Shown here: positions 14,496 to 21,567 of the stretch, piece by piece
Layout: every line of letters begins with the position of its first letter
How positions within the stretch are numbered: position 1 is the stretch's first letter
Assembly (NCBI GenBank): GCA_002394165.1
Contig: DGTA01000034.1
Span: forward strand, 1-37,966
DNA length: 37,966 nucleotides
Origin: Lachnospiraceae bacterium UBA4348
GTDB lineage: Bacteria > Bacillota > Clostridia > Lachnospirales > Lachnospiraceae
Reading direction: 5' to 3'
The notes under the pieces: model-generated
Told to the model about the DNA's origin: nothing
What the model saw: the letters and a program-made list of their open reading frames with translations, nothing else
The model's database searches: none
Translations under genes and position numbers: made by a program

Positions 14496-14949
14496 TCTTG
14501 ATGAAATGCAGGAACAGGAACTGCTGAAGATCGAGCACAACGGCTGCTGGCTCGCCTTCTGGCTGCTGCTCCTTTCCATGGTCGTACAGAGTATTGTCTT
14601 CGGCGCTGCGTCATTCAAAACACTCGCCGGGGAGTGGATCGTCTTTATGATCCTGGCCCTGTATCTTGCCTTCGCCTGCGCAAGAAAGGGAATCTGGGAC
14701 CGGAAGATCCCGATGACCAATAAATCCAATCTGATCATTTCGCTGATCGCCGCGCTCCTTTTCGGGTTCTTCAGCGCCGTTATGATCTTCAAAAACTATC
14801 AGAAGCCCGCGGGAACCATGCTGGCCGCCGCCATAACCACGGTGATCACATTCGTCCTGTGCTTCGCAGCTCTTACACTGACGATGAAGCACACGGAAAA
14901 AAGAAAAGCCCTCATGGAAGCAGAGCCTGCCGACGCGGACGAACTGTAA
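14479..14949 (+). CDS. Membrane protein paired with the Xre-type regulator
   Basis: A 156-residue protein with a short N-terminal cytosolic part (MKMKSNLDEMQEQELLKIEH) and four hydrophobic helices: around residues 24-44 and 50-68, then two after the ISLIAALLFGFFSAV and LAAAITTVITFVLCFAALTL stretches. The tail is acidic (EAEPADADEL). ATG 14479 is preferred because GGGAGG lies 9 bp upstream. The frame overlaps the regulator gene, so the two are translationally coupled. Such HTH/membrane pairs are widespread in Firmicutes; the membrane protein may sense stress or antagonise the regulator. Family name not certain. Confidence 0.75.
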   Translation: MKMKSNLDEMQEQELLKIEHNGCWLAFWLLLLSMVVQSIVFGAASFKTLAGEWIVFMILALYLAFACARKGIWDRKIPMTNKSNLIISLIAALLFGFFSAVMIFKNYQKPAGTMLAAAITTVITFVLCFAALTLTMKHTEKRKALMEAEPADADEL

Positions 14950-14970
14950 GAATAACGTTCCCGGAAATAA

Positions 14971-15008
14971 AATACCCGGTCACTGTCAGATGACAGCGCC
15001 CGGGTATT
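14971..15008. terminator. Bidirectional terminator between convergent genes
   Basis: Stem AATACCCGG (14971-14979) with CCGGGTATT (15000-15008); an inner helix CTGTCA/TGACAG closes the loop. It is followed on the plus strand by GTTTTACTTT and on the minus strand by TTTATTTCC. It lies 21 bp after the membrane protein stop and 3 bp after the EamA transporter stop, serving both. Confidence 0.8.
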
Positions 15009-15011
15009 GTT

Positions 15012-15884
15012 TTACTTTCCAAGGCTGCTCAGCAGCATTCCGCCGACTACCAGCACCACGCCGGCCGCGCCGCCCCATGTGACCGCCTCGCCAAGGAAGA
15101 AGGCACTCGCGATCATTGTCACGACCGGCACGGCATAAACGTAAAGGTTCGCCTTCATGGCGCCGATCTGAGCGATCGCTTCGTTCCACATAAGATAGCA
15201 AAGGGCACTGCAGATCAGGCCCAGGTAAGCCAGTCCGCAAAGGTCACCCAGTCTCATCAGCCCGATCCCGGCCAGGCTGCCATCCTCCGTAAGGAGCAGC
15301 GGCAGCGCCGTTACGATCCCGTAAAACATCAGCTTTCGCGTGCTGAGAAACGTATCATATTTATCCATGATCCGTTTGGCAAGGAAGCCGTACAAAGCCC
15401 AGCAGAAAGCGGCGGCAAGCGCCAGCATGTCGCCGAGCGGGTTCAGCTTCAACACGAATACTCCGTTGAATACGACAAACAACACGCCGAAAAATGCGAT
15501 CCCGATACCGGTCATCTCCCGCCCGGACAGTCTCTCATCCCGTTCAAACAGGCGAAGCATCAACGCTGAAGCGATCGGAGCCGCAGAAACCAGGATGCTC
15601 ACATTGCTGGCCAGCGTCAGGCGAAGCGCCGTATTTTCAGCCAGATAATACAGTGTATTTCCGACCAGGGCCAGTACGATAAACTGCCCTTCTTCCCGCC
15701 ATTTAAAATACCATTTCGGATAGATGACCCAGATCGCCAGCCATGCGATCACAAATCGCATGAGCATCAGCTGCACCGGGGTGATCTTAGCCATCAGGCT
15801 CTTGCTCACCAAAAACGAGGTACCCCACGCAATGACACAGAGCAGGGACAGCAGGTGGCCTTTCAGCTGTTTTTTGTCATTCAT
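15012..15884 (-). CDS. EamA/DMT-family transporter
   Basis: A 290-residue inner-membrane protein with ten predicted helices in two EamA repeats. The first repeat includes the characteristic AWGTSFLVSKSL start and the helix-4 region ENTALRLTLASNVSILVSAA. The second repeat starts near GDMLALAAAFCWALYGFLAK and ends with EAVTWGGAAGVVLVVGGMLL. The family exports metabolites such as amino acids; the substrate is not visible. It follows the cNMP-binding protein gene by 21 bp, so co-transcription is likely. The Shine-Dalgarno before ATG 15884 is weak (AAGACGGA immediately upstream), suggesting coupling to the upstream gene. Confidence 0.88.
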   Translation of the reverse strand: MNDKKQLKGHLLSLLCVIAWGTSFLVSKSLMAKITPVQLMLMRFVIAWLAIWVIYPKWYFKWREEGQFIVLALVGNTLYYLAENTALRLTLASNVSILVSAAPIASALMLRLFERDERLSGREMTGIGIAFFGVLFVVFNGVFVLKLNPLGDMLALAAAFCWALYGFLAKRIMDKYDTFLSTRKLMFYGIVTALPLLLTEDGSLAGIGLMRLGDLCGLAYLGLICSALCYLMWNEAIAQIGAMKANLYVYAVPVVTMIASAFFLGEAVTWGGAAGVVLVVGGMLLSSLGK

Positions 15885-15905
15885 TCCGTCTTAAAGGCTC
15901 TTTGA

Positions 15906-16775
15906 TCAAAGCTTCCCGTAAATCTTCTCGCACGCCTCAGTGTAATCGTCGGTCAGTCTTCTGAGCCTGTAGGACAGGTGCTGCACGATCATGTAGACCT
16001 TGGACGGGTTCTTCGTGAGGAGATCTTCCAGGTCATCCATGGTGATGATCTCGAGGGTCGTATCGTCTTCGAGGGCAATGGCCGTGGCGCTGCGCGGTTC
16101 CTCACCGATCAGGCCCATCTCGCCGAAGAACTGGTTGACGTTCAGCTCGGTGAGCTTGTTCTCGTTCTTGGTACCGTAGCCGGTGTAGATGCCTACGCGG
16201 CCCCAGTGGATATCATACATGCAGTTTGCATGGTCTCCTGCGCGGAAAATAACCGTGCCCTTTTTGACGGATTCGACGTTTTTGGCAAAGCCCGACGAAT
16301 GACTGATCTCCTCAAATGTCAGGTCTGACAGGCTGCTTCTCTTATCGGACTTTTTGAATACACTTTTGATCCTGGCAAGCAGGCTCTCGTTCTGGATGGG
16401 GGTATTTTCATCCAGGAACTTCTTCACTTCATCATAATCCGCTGTCAGGGAACGGATGCGCTCACCGAAATGATTGACCAGGCTCTTGACTCTGGTCGGA
16501 TCCTCTTCCAGGAATTTTCCAAGATCGGAGGCGGTGATCTCTGCCACTTTGGCGCCTTCCCCGATCGCCACTGCGCTTGCGCTGCGCCTGTATCCGTCAA
16601 TGACGGCCATCTCGCCGAAATACCCTCCGGTTCTGATCTCTGTGAGTACCTGCTCATCCGGCTCTCCCAGATTGATCACTACTTTTACGGAACCTTTCAA
16701 TACCTGGTAAAACGTATCTCCGAATTCACCCTCGCGAAAGATCACGTCGCCCTGATTAAACTGTTTTTCTACCAC
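15906..16775 (-). CDS. Protein with two cyclic-nucleotide-binding domains
   Basis: A 289-residue cytosolic protein with two CRP-type cNMP-binding barrels and no DNA-binding domain. Domain 1 (about 5-115) has its phosphate-binding cassette at GGYFGEMAVIDGYRRSASA (50-68), with E55 and R64. Domain 2 (about 165-280) has NQFFGEMGLIGEEPRSATA (214-232), with E219 and R228. Both keep the FGE and R(S)A signature that holds the cyclic phosphate, so both could bind ligand. A helical linker (116-160) joins them. The start is a GTG at 16775; no in-frame ATG sits at the domain start, and the frame further upstream is noncoding in character. It is divergent from an operon encoding a class III nucleotide cyclase, suggesting it is the receptor of that messenger. 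Confidence 0.87.
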   Translation of the reverse strand: MVEKQFNQGDVIFREGEFGDTFYQVLKGSVKVVINLGEPDEQVLTEIRTGGYFGEMAVIDGYRRSASAVAIGEGAKVAEITASDLGKFLEEDPTRVKSLVNHFGERIRSLTADYDEVKKFLDENTPIQNESLLARIKSVFKKSDKRSSLSDLTFEEISHSSGFAKNVESVKKGTVIFRAGDHANCMYDIHWGRVGIYTGYGTKNENKLTELNVNQFFGEMGLIGEEPRSATAIALEDDTTLEIITMDDLEDLLTKNPSKVYMIVQHLSYRLRRLTDDYTEACEKIYGKL

Positions 16776-16891
16776 GCCTTTTCCCTGCCTTTCCGAATTT
16801 AAAAAATTCAATATACAACATAATAAACTAAGATATATTTTACCGAAGCGGCATGCAAAATGCAAGCATGGAAGGTTCCTGCGATTGTGCT

Positions 16892-16919
16892 TTGTAACAG
16901 CCTCCGCAGATGATAGAAT
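16892..16919 (+). promoter_or_regulatory. Promoter of the TIM-barrel/cyclase/ParB-HAD operon
   Basis: TTGTAA (16892-16897), a 16-bp spacer and TAGAAT (16914-16919) with an extended TGA before the -10 box, about 48 bp ahead of the start codon at 16967. Confidence 0.55.
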
Positions 16920-16966
16920 AGAGGGTGAAAACGCAGCTACACCGGCATACAAAAAGGAGCACTGCC

Positions 16967-17767
16967 ATGGATCTTCTGATCGATACCTGCGTCCTGCCCA
17001 GGTCCTGTCTGGAGGAAGCATTATACTACCCCACGCACACCGATATCCCGGTCGGTTTTGAACTGCTGCCCATGTTCGATCTCCCCGATTTCCAGGACAA
17101 CCTGGAGGCCAATCTGTCCGTATTCCAAAACCGGCCGCTGGTCTTCCACGAACCGGTCTGGGGGGTAGAGCACACAGCACCCATGGGCACCCATGCCTAT
17201 GACGCAAGCATGTTCCATATCCTGCTCACCCTGAAATACGCGCGCATCCTGAAGCCCTCCCACATGGTCTATCACCTGAACAACTGCCGGGTGGACGAGA
17301 CAGAAAAGGACCGGATGCTGGCCACCACGCTGGAAAATCTCGAGGAGATGAAATTTCTGTTTGACTTTCTCACCATTCTGGTGGAGAATACGGGAACAGC
17401 CACAGACAAAAACCGGCTTCTCGACCAGGATGAGTTTACGGATCTCTGCGTCTCACGGGGACTGGACGTGCTGATCGATGTAGGCCACGCCAACGCCAAC
17501 GGGTGGGATCTGAAAAAACTGGTCACGGATCTGAAAACGCAGATCCATGGCTTTCACCTGCACAACAACGACGGAGCGCACGACCTGCACAACCGTCTTC
17601 CCGACGGAACACTGGATTTTGAGGAGCTGATGCCGTTTATCGCAAAGACCTTGCCGGATGCATTCTGGGTGATCGAATATACAAAGCCGCTCTACCACAA
17701 GGAAGCGCTGCTGATGGATATCCGCATGCTGGACCGCTTCCGCAGGATGGGAGAAATAAAAGAATGA
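16967..17767 (+). CDS. Sugar-phosphate isomerase/AP-endonuclease-2-like TIM-barrel protein
   Basis: A 266-residue protein of the xylose isomerase-like TIM-barrel superfamily. Metal-ligand-type motifs: the strand ending FLTILVENTGTA with a glutamate, LIDVGHANANG (Asp/His), GFHLHNNDGAHDLH (His/Asp) and FWVIEYTKP near the end. Family members isomerise or epimerise sugars and sugar phosphates or cleave abasic DNA; the substrate cannot be told from sequence. ATG 16967 has AAGGAG 7 bp upstream. Its stop overlaps the cyclase start by 4 bp (ATGA at 17764-17767), linking it tightly to the signalling genes. Confidence 0.8.
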   Translation: MDLLIDTCVLPRSCLEEALYYPTHTDIPVGFELLPMFDLPDFQDNLEANLSVFQNRPLVFHEPVWGVEHTAPMGTHAYDASMFHILLTLKYARILKPSHMVYHLNNCRVDETEKDRMLATTLENLEEMKFLFDFLTILVENTGTATDKNRLLDQDEFTDLCVSRGLDVLIDVGHANANGWDLKKLVTDLKTQIHGFHLHNNDGAHDLHNRLPDGTLDFEELMPFIAKTLPDAFWVIEYTKPLYHKEALLMDIRMLDRFRRMGEIKE

Positions 17768-19095
17768 ACCAGCAGCCAAATGCTAAAAATATGCAGTTCA
17801 TCACTGACAATATGGAGGATGCCGTCTGCGTCACCACCAAATCCGGGTACCTGCAGTTCGCCAACGCCGCCGCCATGACCCTGCTGGGGATCACCTCGGA
17901 GGAGATCCCGGAAAAAAGGATCTGGGAGCTGTTCCCGCTCGTGGAGGAGAACGACAACCTCATCCAGCTGTTCATCGACGCGATGACCACCGGGGAGAAT
18001 ACCCGCGAACAGCTGGTCAACTATGTGAACGCAGCCGGACAGCTCTCCCAACTTCGCGTCTGCCTGCGCTACTCCAGGGAGGACGGGCTTTTCCTCATCA
18101 TCATGACTGACCTGACGCAGCTGATCAAGGTCATGTCCGCCTTTGCCCGCTATACCTCCCCGCAGATCGCTGCCTACGTTCTCGGCTCGCCGGAGGGCGA
18201 AAGACAGGGAGGCGTTTCCCGCACAGTGTCCATCCTGATGAGCGATCTGAGGGGCTTTACCAGTATGGGCGCTTCCATGGAGCCGGATGAACTGATCACG
18301 ATCCTCAACCATTATTTTGAGGCCATGGTGGATGTGATCGGACGGCACGGCGGCACAGTCATCGAATTTCTCGGGGACGGCATCTTCGCCGTGTTCGGCG
18401 CTCCCGGAGATGACCCCTATCACGCCCTGCACGCAGTCCAGTGCGCCATCGGGATGCAGAACGCCATGTCCGATGTCAACGAGTGGAATAAAGAGCACGG
18501 CTTTCCTCCCATGGAGATGGGCATCGGCATCAACTCCGGCGAGGCGGTCGTCGGCAATATAGGCTCTCACAAAAAAATGAAATACGGATGCATGGGCGAC
18601 GCGGTCAATCTGGCCGGCCGCACCGAGAGCTTTACGGTGGGCGGGCAGGTCTTTATCACCCAGAATACCCGCGATATGATCGCCGAAGCGGTGGATACCG
18701 CCTCAGAGCACAGCTTCCTGCCCAAAGGACATGCTGTCCCCATGAAGGTCTTCGATGTGCTGGGAGTGGGCAATGTTCACCTAAGCGCCGGGCATGAGAA
18801 TATCTCCTGGCTGCAGGGCGGGGATGAAGGAGCGGCGGTCACTTTCAGTGAAGTGGACGGGAAGATCGTCAGCGAAGAAATATATACGGGCCTGGTCAGA
18901 GCCGTGTCGGAGGATCATCGCTATGCACTGCTCAGTACGGACAGGCCGCTTGAACTGCTGCAGAATATCATGCTTGATATCGGGGGACGGCTTGCGGCCA
19001 AGGTGATGGCCGTTCAGGACGAGGATTATGTGATCTGCTTTACCGCGAAGCCTTCCGGCTTCGACCAGTGGATCGGGCACTTTGAAAGCAGATGA
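17764..19095 (+). CDS. PAS domain-class III nucleotide cyclase
   Basis: A 443-residue soluble protein. Residues 8-118 form a PAS domain (NMEDAVCVTTKSGYLQFANA onward). Residues 150-335 are a class III cyclase catalytic domain with metal aspartates D161 (MSDLRGFTSMG) and D205 (EFLGDGIFAVFG), and transition-state residues N282 and R286 (GDAVNLAGRTES). The base-specifying lysine of adenylyl cyclases is replaced by glutamate E201, the guanine-type residue; the second specifying position is glycine (G275 in KYGCMGD) rather than Asp/Thr or Cys. The product (cAMP or cGMP) is therefore open. Residues 345-440 form an extra small domain of unknown, possibly PilZ-like, type. The gene is coupled by ATGA overlaps on both sides. 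Confidence 0.9.
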   Translation: MNQQPNAKNMQFITDNMEDAVCVTTKSGYLQFANAAAMTLLGITSEEIPEKRIWELFPLVEENDNLIQLFIDAMTTGENTREQLVNYVNAAGQLSQLRVCLRYSREDGLFLIIMTDLTQLIKVMSAFARYTSPQIAAYVLGSPEGERQGGVSRTVSILMSDLRGFTSMGASMEPDELITILNHYFEAMVDVIGRHGGTVIEFLGDGIFAVFGAPGDDPYHALHAVQCAIGMQNAMSDVNEWNKEHGFPPMEMGIGINSGEAVVGNIGSHKKMKYGCMGDAVNLAGRTESFTVGGQVFITQNTRDMIAEAVDTASEHSFLPKGHAVPMKVFDVLGVGNVHLSAGHENISWLQGGDEGAAVTFSEVDGKIVSEEIYTGLVRAVSEDHRYALLSTDRPLELLQNIMLDIGGRLAAKVMAVQDEDYVICFTAKPSGFDQWIGHFESR

Positions 19096-19994
19096 GGGAA
19101 TTTATGGGTATTTCGAACGAAGAACTGATGCATCTGATCCGGGAGGATCTCGAAAAATACAACGGGGTGCGAAGACCTCTGAAGGCCAGTAAAGCGGAAC
19201 AGCTTCTGGTAAAGGCGGTCTCTCCCCGGGAGCTTCATCCCAACCCGGACGATGAATTCTGCAAAAAGGATGTCGGGCCCAGTTTCCGGATCATAGACGA
19301 ATACGCCGAAAATTTCCGCAGAAGTACCCTGATCGGGACGGACGTTGTCGGCGAAGCGCTGGTCGTGGAAAAAATGTATCCTGACGGGTATCTGATCCTG
19401 AACGGCCACCACCGCTGGGCAGCTGCTCTGCGCTCTGACCTGAAGAAGGTCCCGATCAAAATAGTCAACCTCACGCATGAGGAGGATATCCGCAGGATGC
19501 TCGAGAATGCCCGCAGCAATGTGCGCGTCGTCTTCGACCTGGATGAGGTCATCTTCTGCCGAAGTGAAGTGGAAGCGGCCGAGGCTGAACTGCCCCAGCC
19601 CTTCAACCGCATCTTCAAGGAGCGCATCCGCAAAGGCTTCCCGGCCCTGGCGGCCGCCCTTTCCGAGGAAGGCTTCGACCTTTGGGTCTACACCAGAGGT
19701 CTCTACTCGGTCGATTACCTGGAAATGATGTTCGCAGAATACCATATCCACGTTGACGGCATCGTCAGTGAAGCGCGGACCGCAAAAAAATTCGCCGCCT
19801 CCATGAACGGGGAAGCGGCGGACAGTATCAAAGAAAAGAAGCCCGTCACGATCCTTCATATCGACCGTGACTCCGTGCTCTGTACCAACTCTCAGGCCAA
19901 AGCCTTCGAGCATGTCACCTTTGAAGCCTCCGATGAAGACTGGGGCTGTGAAACGCTCAGGGTGGTCAGAGAGCTCACATCAGCGGCGCAATGA
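19092..19994 (+). CDS. ParB-like/HAD-like fusion protein
   Basis: A 300-residue protein with two parts. Residues 40-140 resemble the ParB/sulfiredoxin nucleotide-binding fold, with the key segment LILNGHHRWAAALR (101-114) corresponding to the GxHR motif. Residues 145-300 are HAD-like: motif I VVFDLDEVIF (D149, D151), motif II WVYTRG (T201), a lysine-containing ARTAKKFA stretch and motif IV LHIDRD (D258, D260). HAD proteins are mostly phosphatases; the ParB fold can be a CTPase or a kinase, so a nucleotide-linked phosphoryl reaction is plausible. ATG 19092 overlaps the cyclase stop; ATG 19104 with GAGGG just upstream is an equally good start. The 3' end overlaps the convergent cardiolipin synthase gene by 20 bp. 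Confidence 0.75.
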   Translation: MREFMGISNEELMHLIREDLEKYNGVRRPLKASKAEQLLVKAVSPRELHPNPDDEFCKKDVGPSFRIIDEYAENFRRSTLIGTDVVGEALVVEKMYPDGYLILNGHHRWAAALRSDLKKVPIKIVNLTHEEDIRRMLENARSNVRVVFDLDEVIFCRSEVEAAEAELPQPFNRIFKERIRKGFPALAAALSEEGFDLWVYTRGLYSVDYLEMMFAEYHIHVDGIVSEARTAKKFAASMNGEAADSIKEKKPVTILHIDRDSVLCTNSQAKAFEHVTFEASDEDWGCETLRVVRELTSAAQ

Positions 19995-21549
19995 ACTGCA
20001 TCAGTCCGCCTGCCGCCTTATAGAAGAACTTTTCGTTTTTGATCGTTTCCGGGGTGACCTCGCGGCATTTGGCCAGTGTCTCCCGGAAATCTTTTTCTAT
20101 ATCCGGGATGCAATCGGTCCGGTACATGTAGGTGGCGCACTCGAAGTGATGATACAGGCTCCTGTAATCCAGGTTGATGGTTCCCACGACAGCCTTCACA
20201 TCGTCGCTGACGAACACCTTGGCGTGGACAAAGCCCGGTGTATATTCGTAGATCTTCACACCGGCCCTGACAAGGCGCCTGTAGTGGGATTTGGCCAGGG
20301 CGTACGCCAGCTTCTTGTCGGGGATGCCCGGCAGGATGAGCTTTACGTCAACGCCTCTCTGCGCCGCAAACTTCAGCGCTGTCTCCAGTTCCCCGTCCAG
20401 GATCAGGTAAGGCGTCATGATGTGGACATAACTCACTGCCCTGTTGAGGATATCCATGTAGACCGCCTCGCCGACCTTGTCTTCATCGAGCGGACAGTCG
20501 CTGTAGGGAACGACATAACCCGAAGGTTTTTCCGGCATTTCCGCCGGTGCACTGATCCATGGTTCAAAGACCGGATCATCTTCGAAAGCATTCCACATCT
20601 GAAGGAACATCAGGGTAAAGCTTGCCGCCGCATCCCCCTTCAGCATCACCGCCGCATCTTTCCAGTGCCCGAAGCGCTCCCGCCGGTTGATATACTCATC
20701 CGCCAGGTTCACGCCGCCGTTGAATGCCACCTTGCCGTCGATCACCAGGATCTTGCGGTGATCGCGGTAATTATAATGTGAGGAAACGACGGGCCGGATG
20801 GGTGCGTAGGATTTTGCCCGGATCCCGTGCGAGCGCAGCCGGCTGCAATAGTCGCCCGGAAGAGTGGATACCTCGAGCATGCCGTCATACATGACTCTCA
20901 CATCCACGCCCGCCCTGGCTTTTTCGATCAGGATCTTCAGGATGCTGCCCCACATATACCCCTCATCGATGATGAAGTATTCCAGAAAGATGAACTTTTC
21001 CGCCTTCTCCAGCTCTTCGAGCATGGCCGCGAACTTGTCCTCTCCTTGCGGAAAATAAGTCACCTGCGTCTTGTCATACACCGGGAAGCATCCGCTCCGG
21101 TTCAGATATTTCACCAGATCGTCCGTCCCCGAAGTGTCATCGGCCAGCTTTTCCAGAACTCCCTCCGGCTGAGCGATCGCCCCGTTCGTTTTGTCGATCA
21201 TCTCCTGGATCCGCTCCCGGATCCTCCGGTGGCCGATGTTTGTCTGCGTAAAGATCAGCAGCGCCGCACCGGTGATCGGCACGATGGCGATAAGGAACAT
21301 CCATGTCAGCTTGGCTGTCGAGTCCATCCCGCTGTTGAACAGGTAGACGATGCCGCAGATGGTAAAAACCGTAATAAACGCAGAGAAAAAAGGAAGCAGT
21401 CCTTTTAACCATCCGTAAAAGCTGATCGTAAGCAGTATCTGGGCCACTAAAAGCAGCACGATGAGAAAGAAACGGCTGAAGATCAGGTGCAGGAGCCCCT
21501 TTTTCCGGGGCTCCGCCAGTCTGAAAACATCGGTTGAAGCGTCATTCAC
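19975..21549 (-). CDS. cls: Cardiolipin synthase
   Basis: A 524-residue membrane phospholipase D-family enzyme that joins two phosphatidylglycerols into cardiolipin and glycerol. Three hydrophobic segments at the N-terminus (about 25-45, 50-71, 81-100) anchor it. The two HKD motifs are HRKILVIDGKVAFNGG (264-279: H264, K266, D271) and HAKVFVSDDVKAVVG (442-456: H442, K444, D449). The length is typical. It follows the UbiB-like gene by 18 bp and is the last gene of an apparent operon devoted to membrane functions. Its last 20 bp overlap the end of the ParB/HAD gene on the other strand, with no terminator between. Confidence 0.93.
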   Translation of the reverse strand: MNDASTDVFRLAEPRKKGLLHLIFSRFFLIVLLLVAQILLTISFYGWLKGLLPFFSAFITVFTICGIVYLFNSGMDSTAKLTWMFLIAIVPITGAALLIFTQTNIGHRRIRERIQEMIDKTNGAIAQPEGVLEKLADDTSGTDDLVKYLNRSGCFPVYDKTQVTYFPQGEDKFAAMLEELEKAEKFIFLEYFIIDEGYMWGSILKILIEKARAGVDVRVMYDGMLEVSTLPGDYCSRLRSHGIRAKSYAPIRPVVSSHYNYRDHRKILVIDGKVAFNGGVNLADEYINRRERFGHWKDAAVMLKGDAAASFTLMFLQMWNAFEDDPVFEPWISAPAEMPEKPSGYVVPYSDCPLDEDKVGEAVYMDILNRAVSYVHIMTPYLILDGELETALKFAAQRGVDVKLILPGIPDKKLAYALAKSHYRRLVRAGVKIYEYTPGFVHAKVFVSDDVKAVVGTINLDYRSLYHHFECATYMYRTDCIPDIEKDFRETLAKCREVTPETIKNEKFFYKAAGGLMQFIAPLM

Positions 21550-21567
21550 GATTCGTATTTCCTTTCG

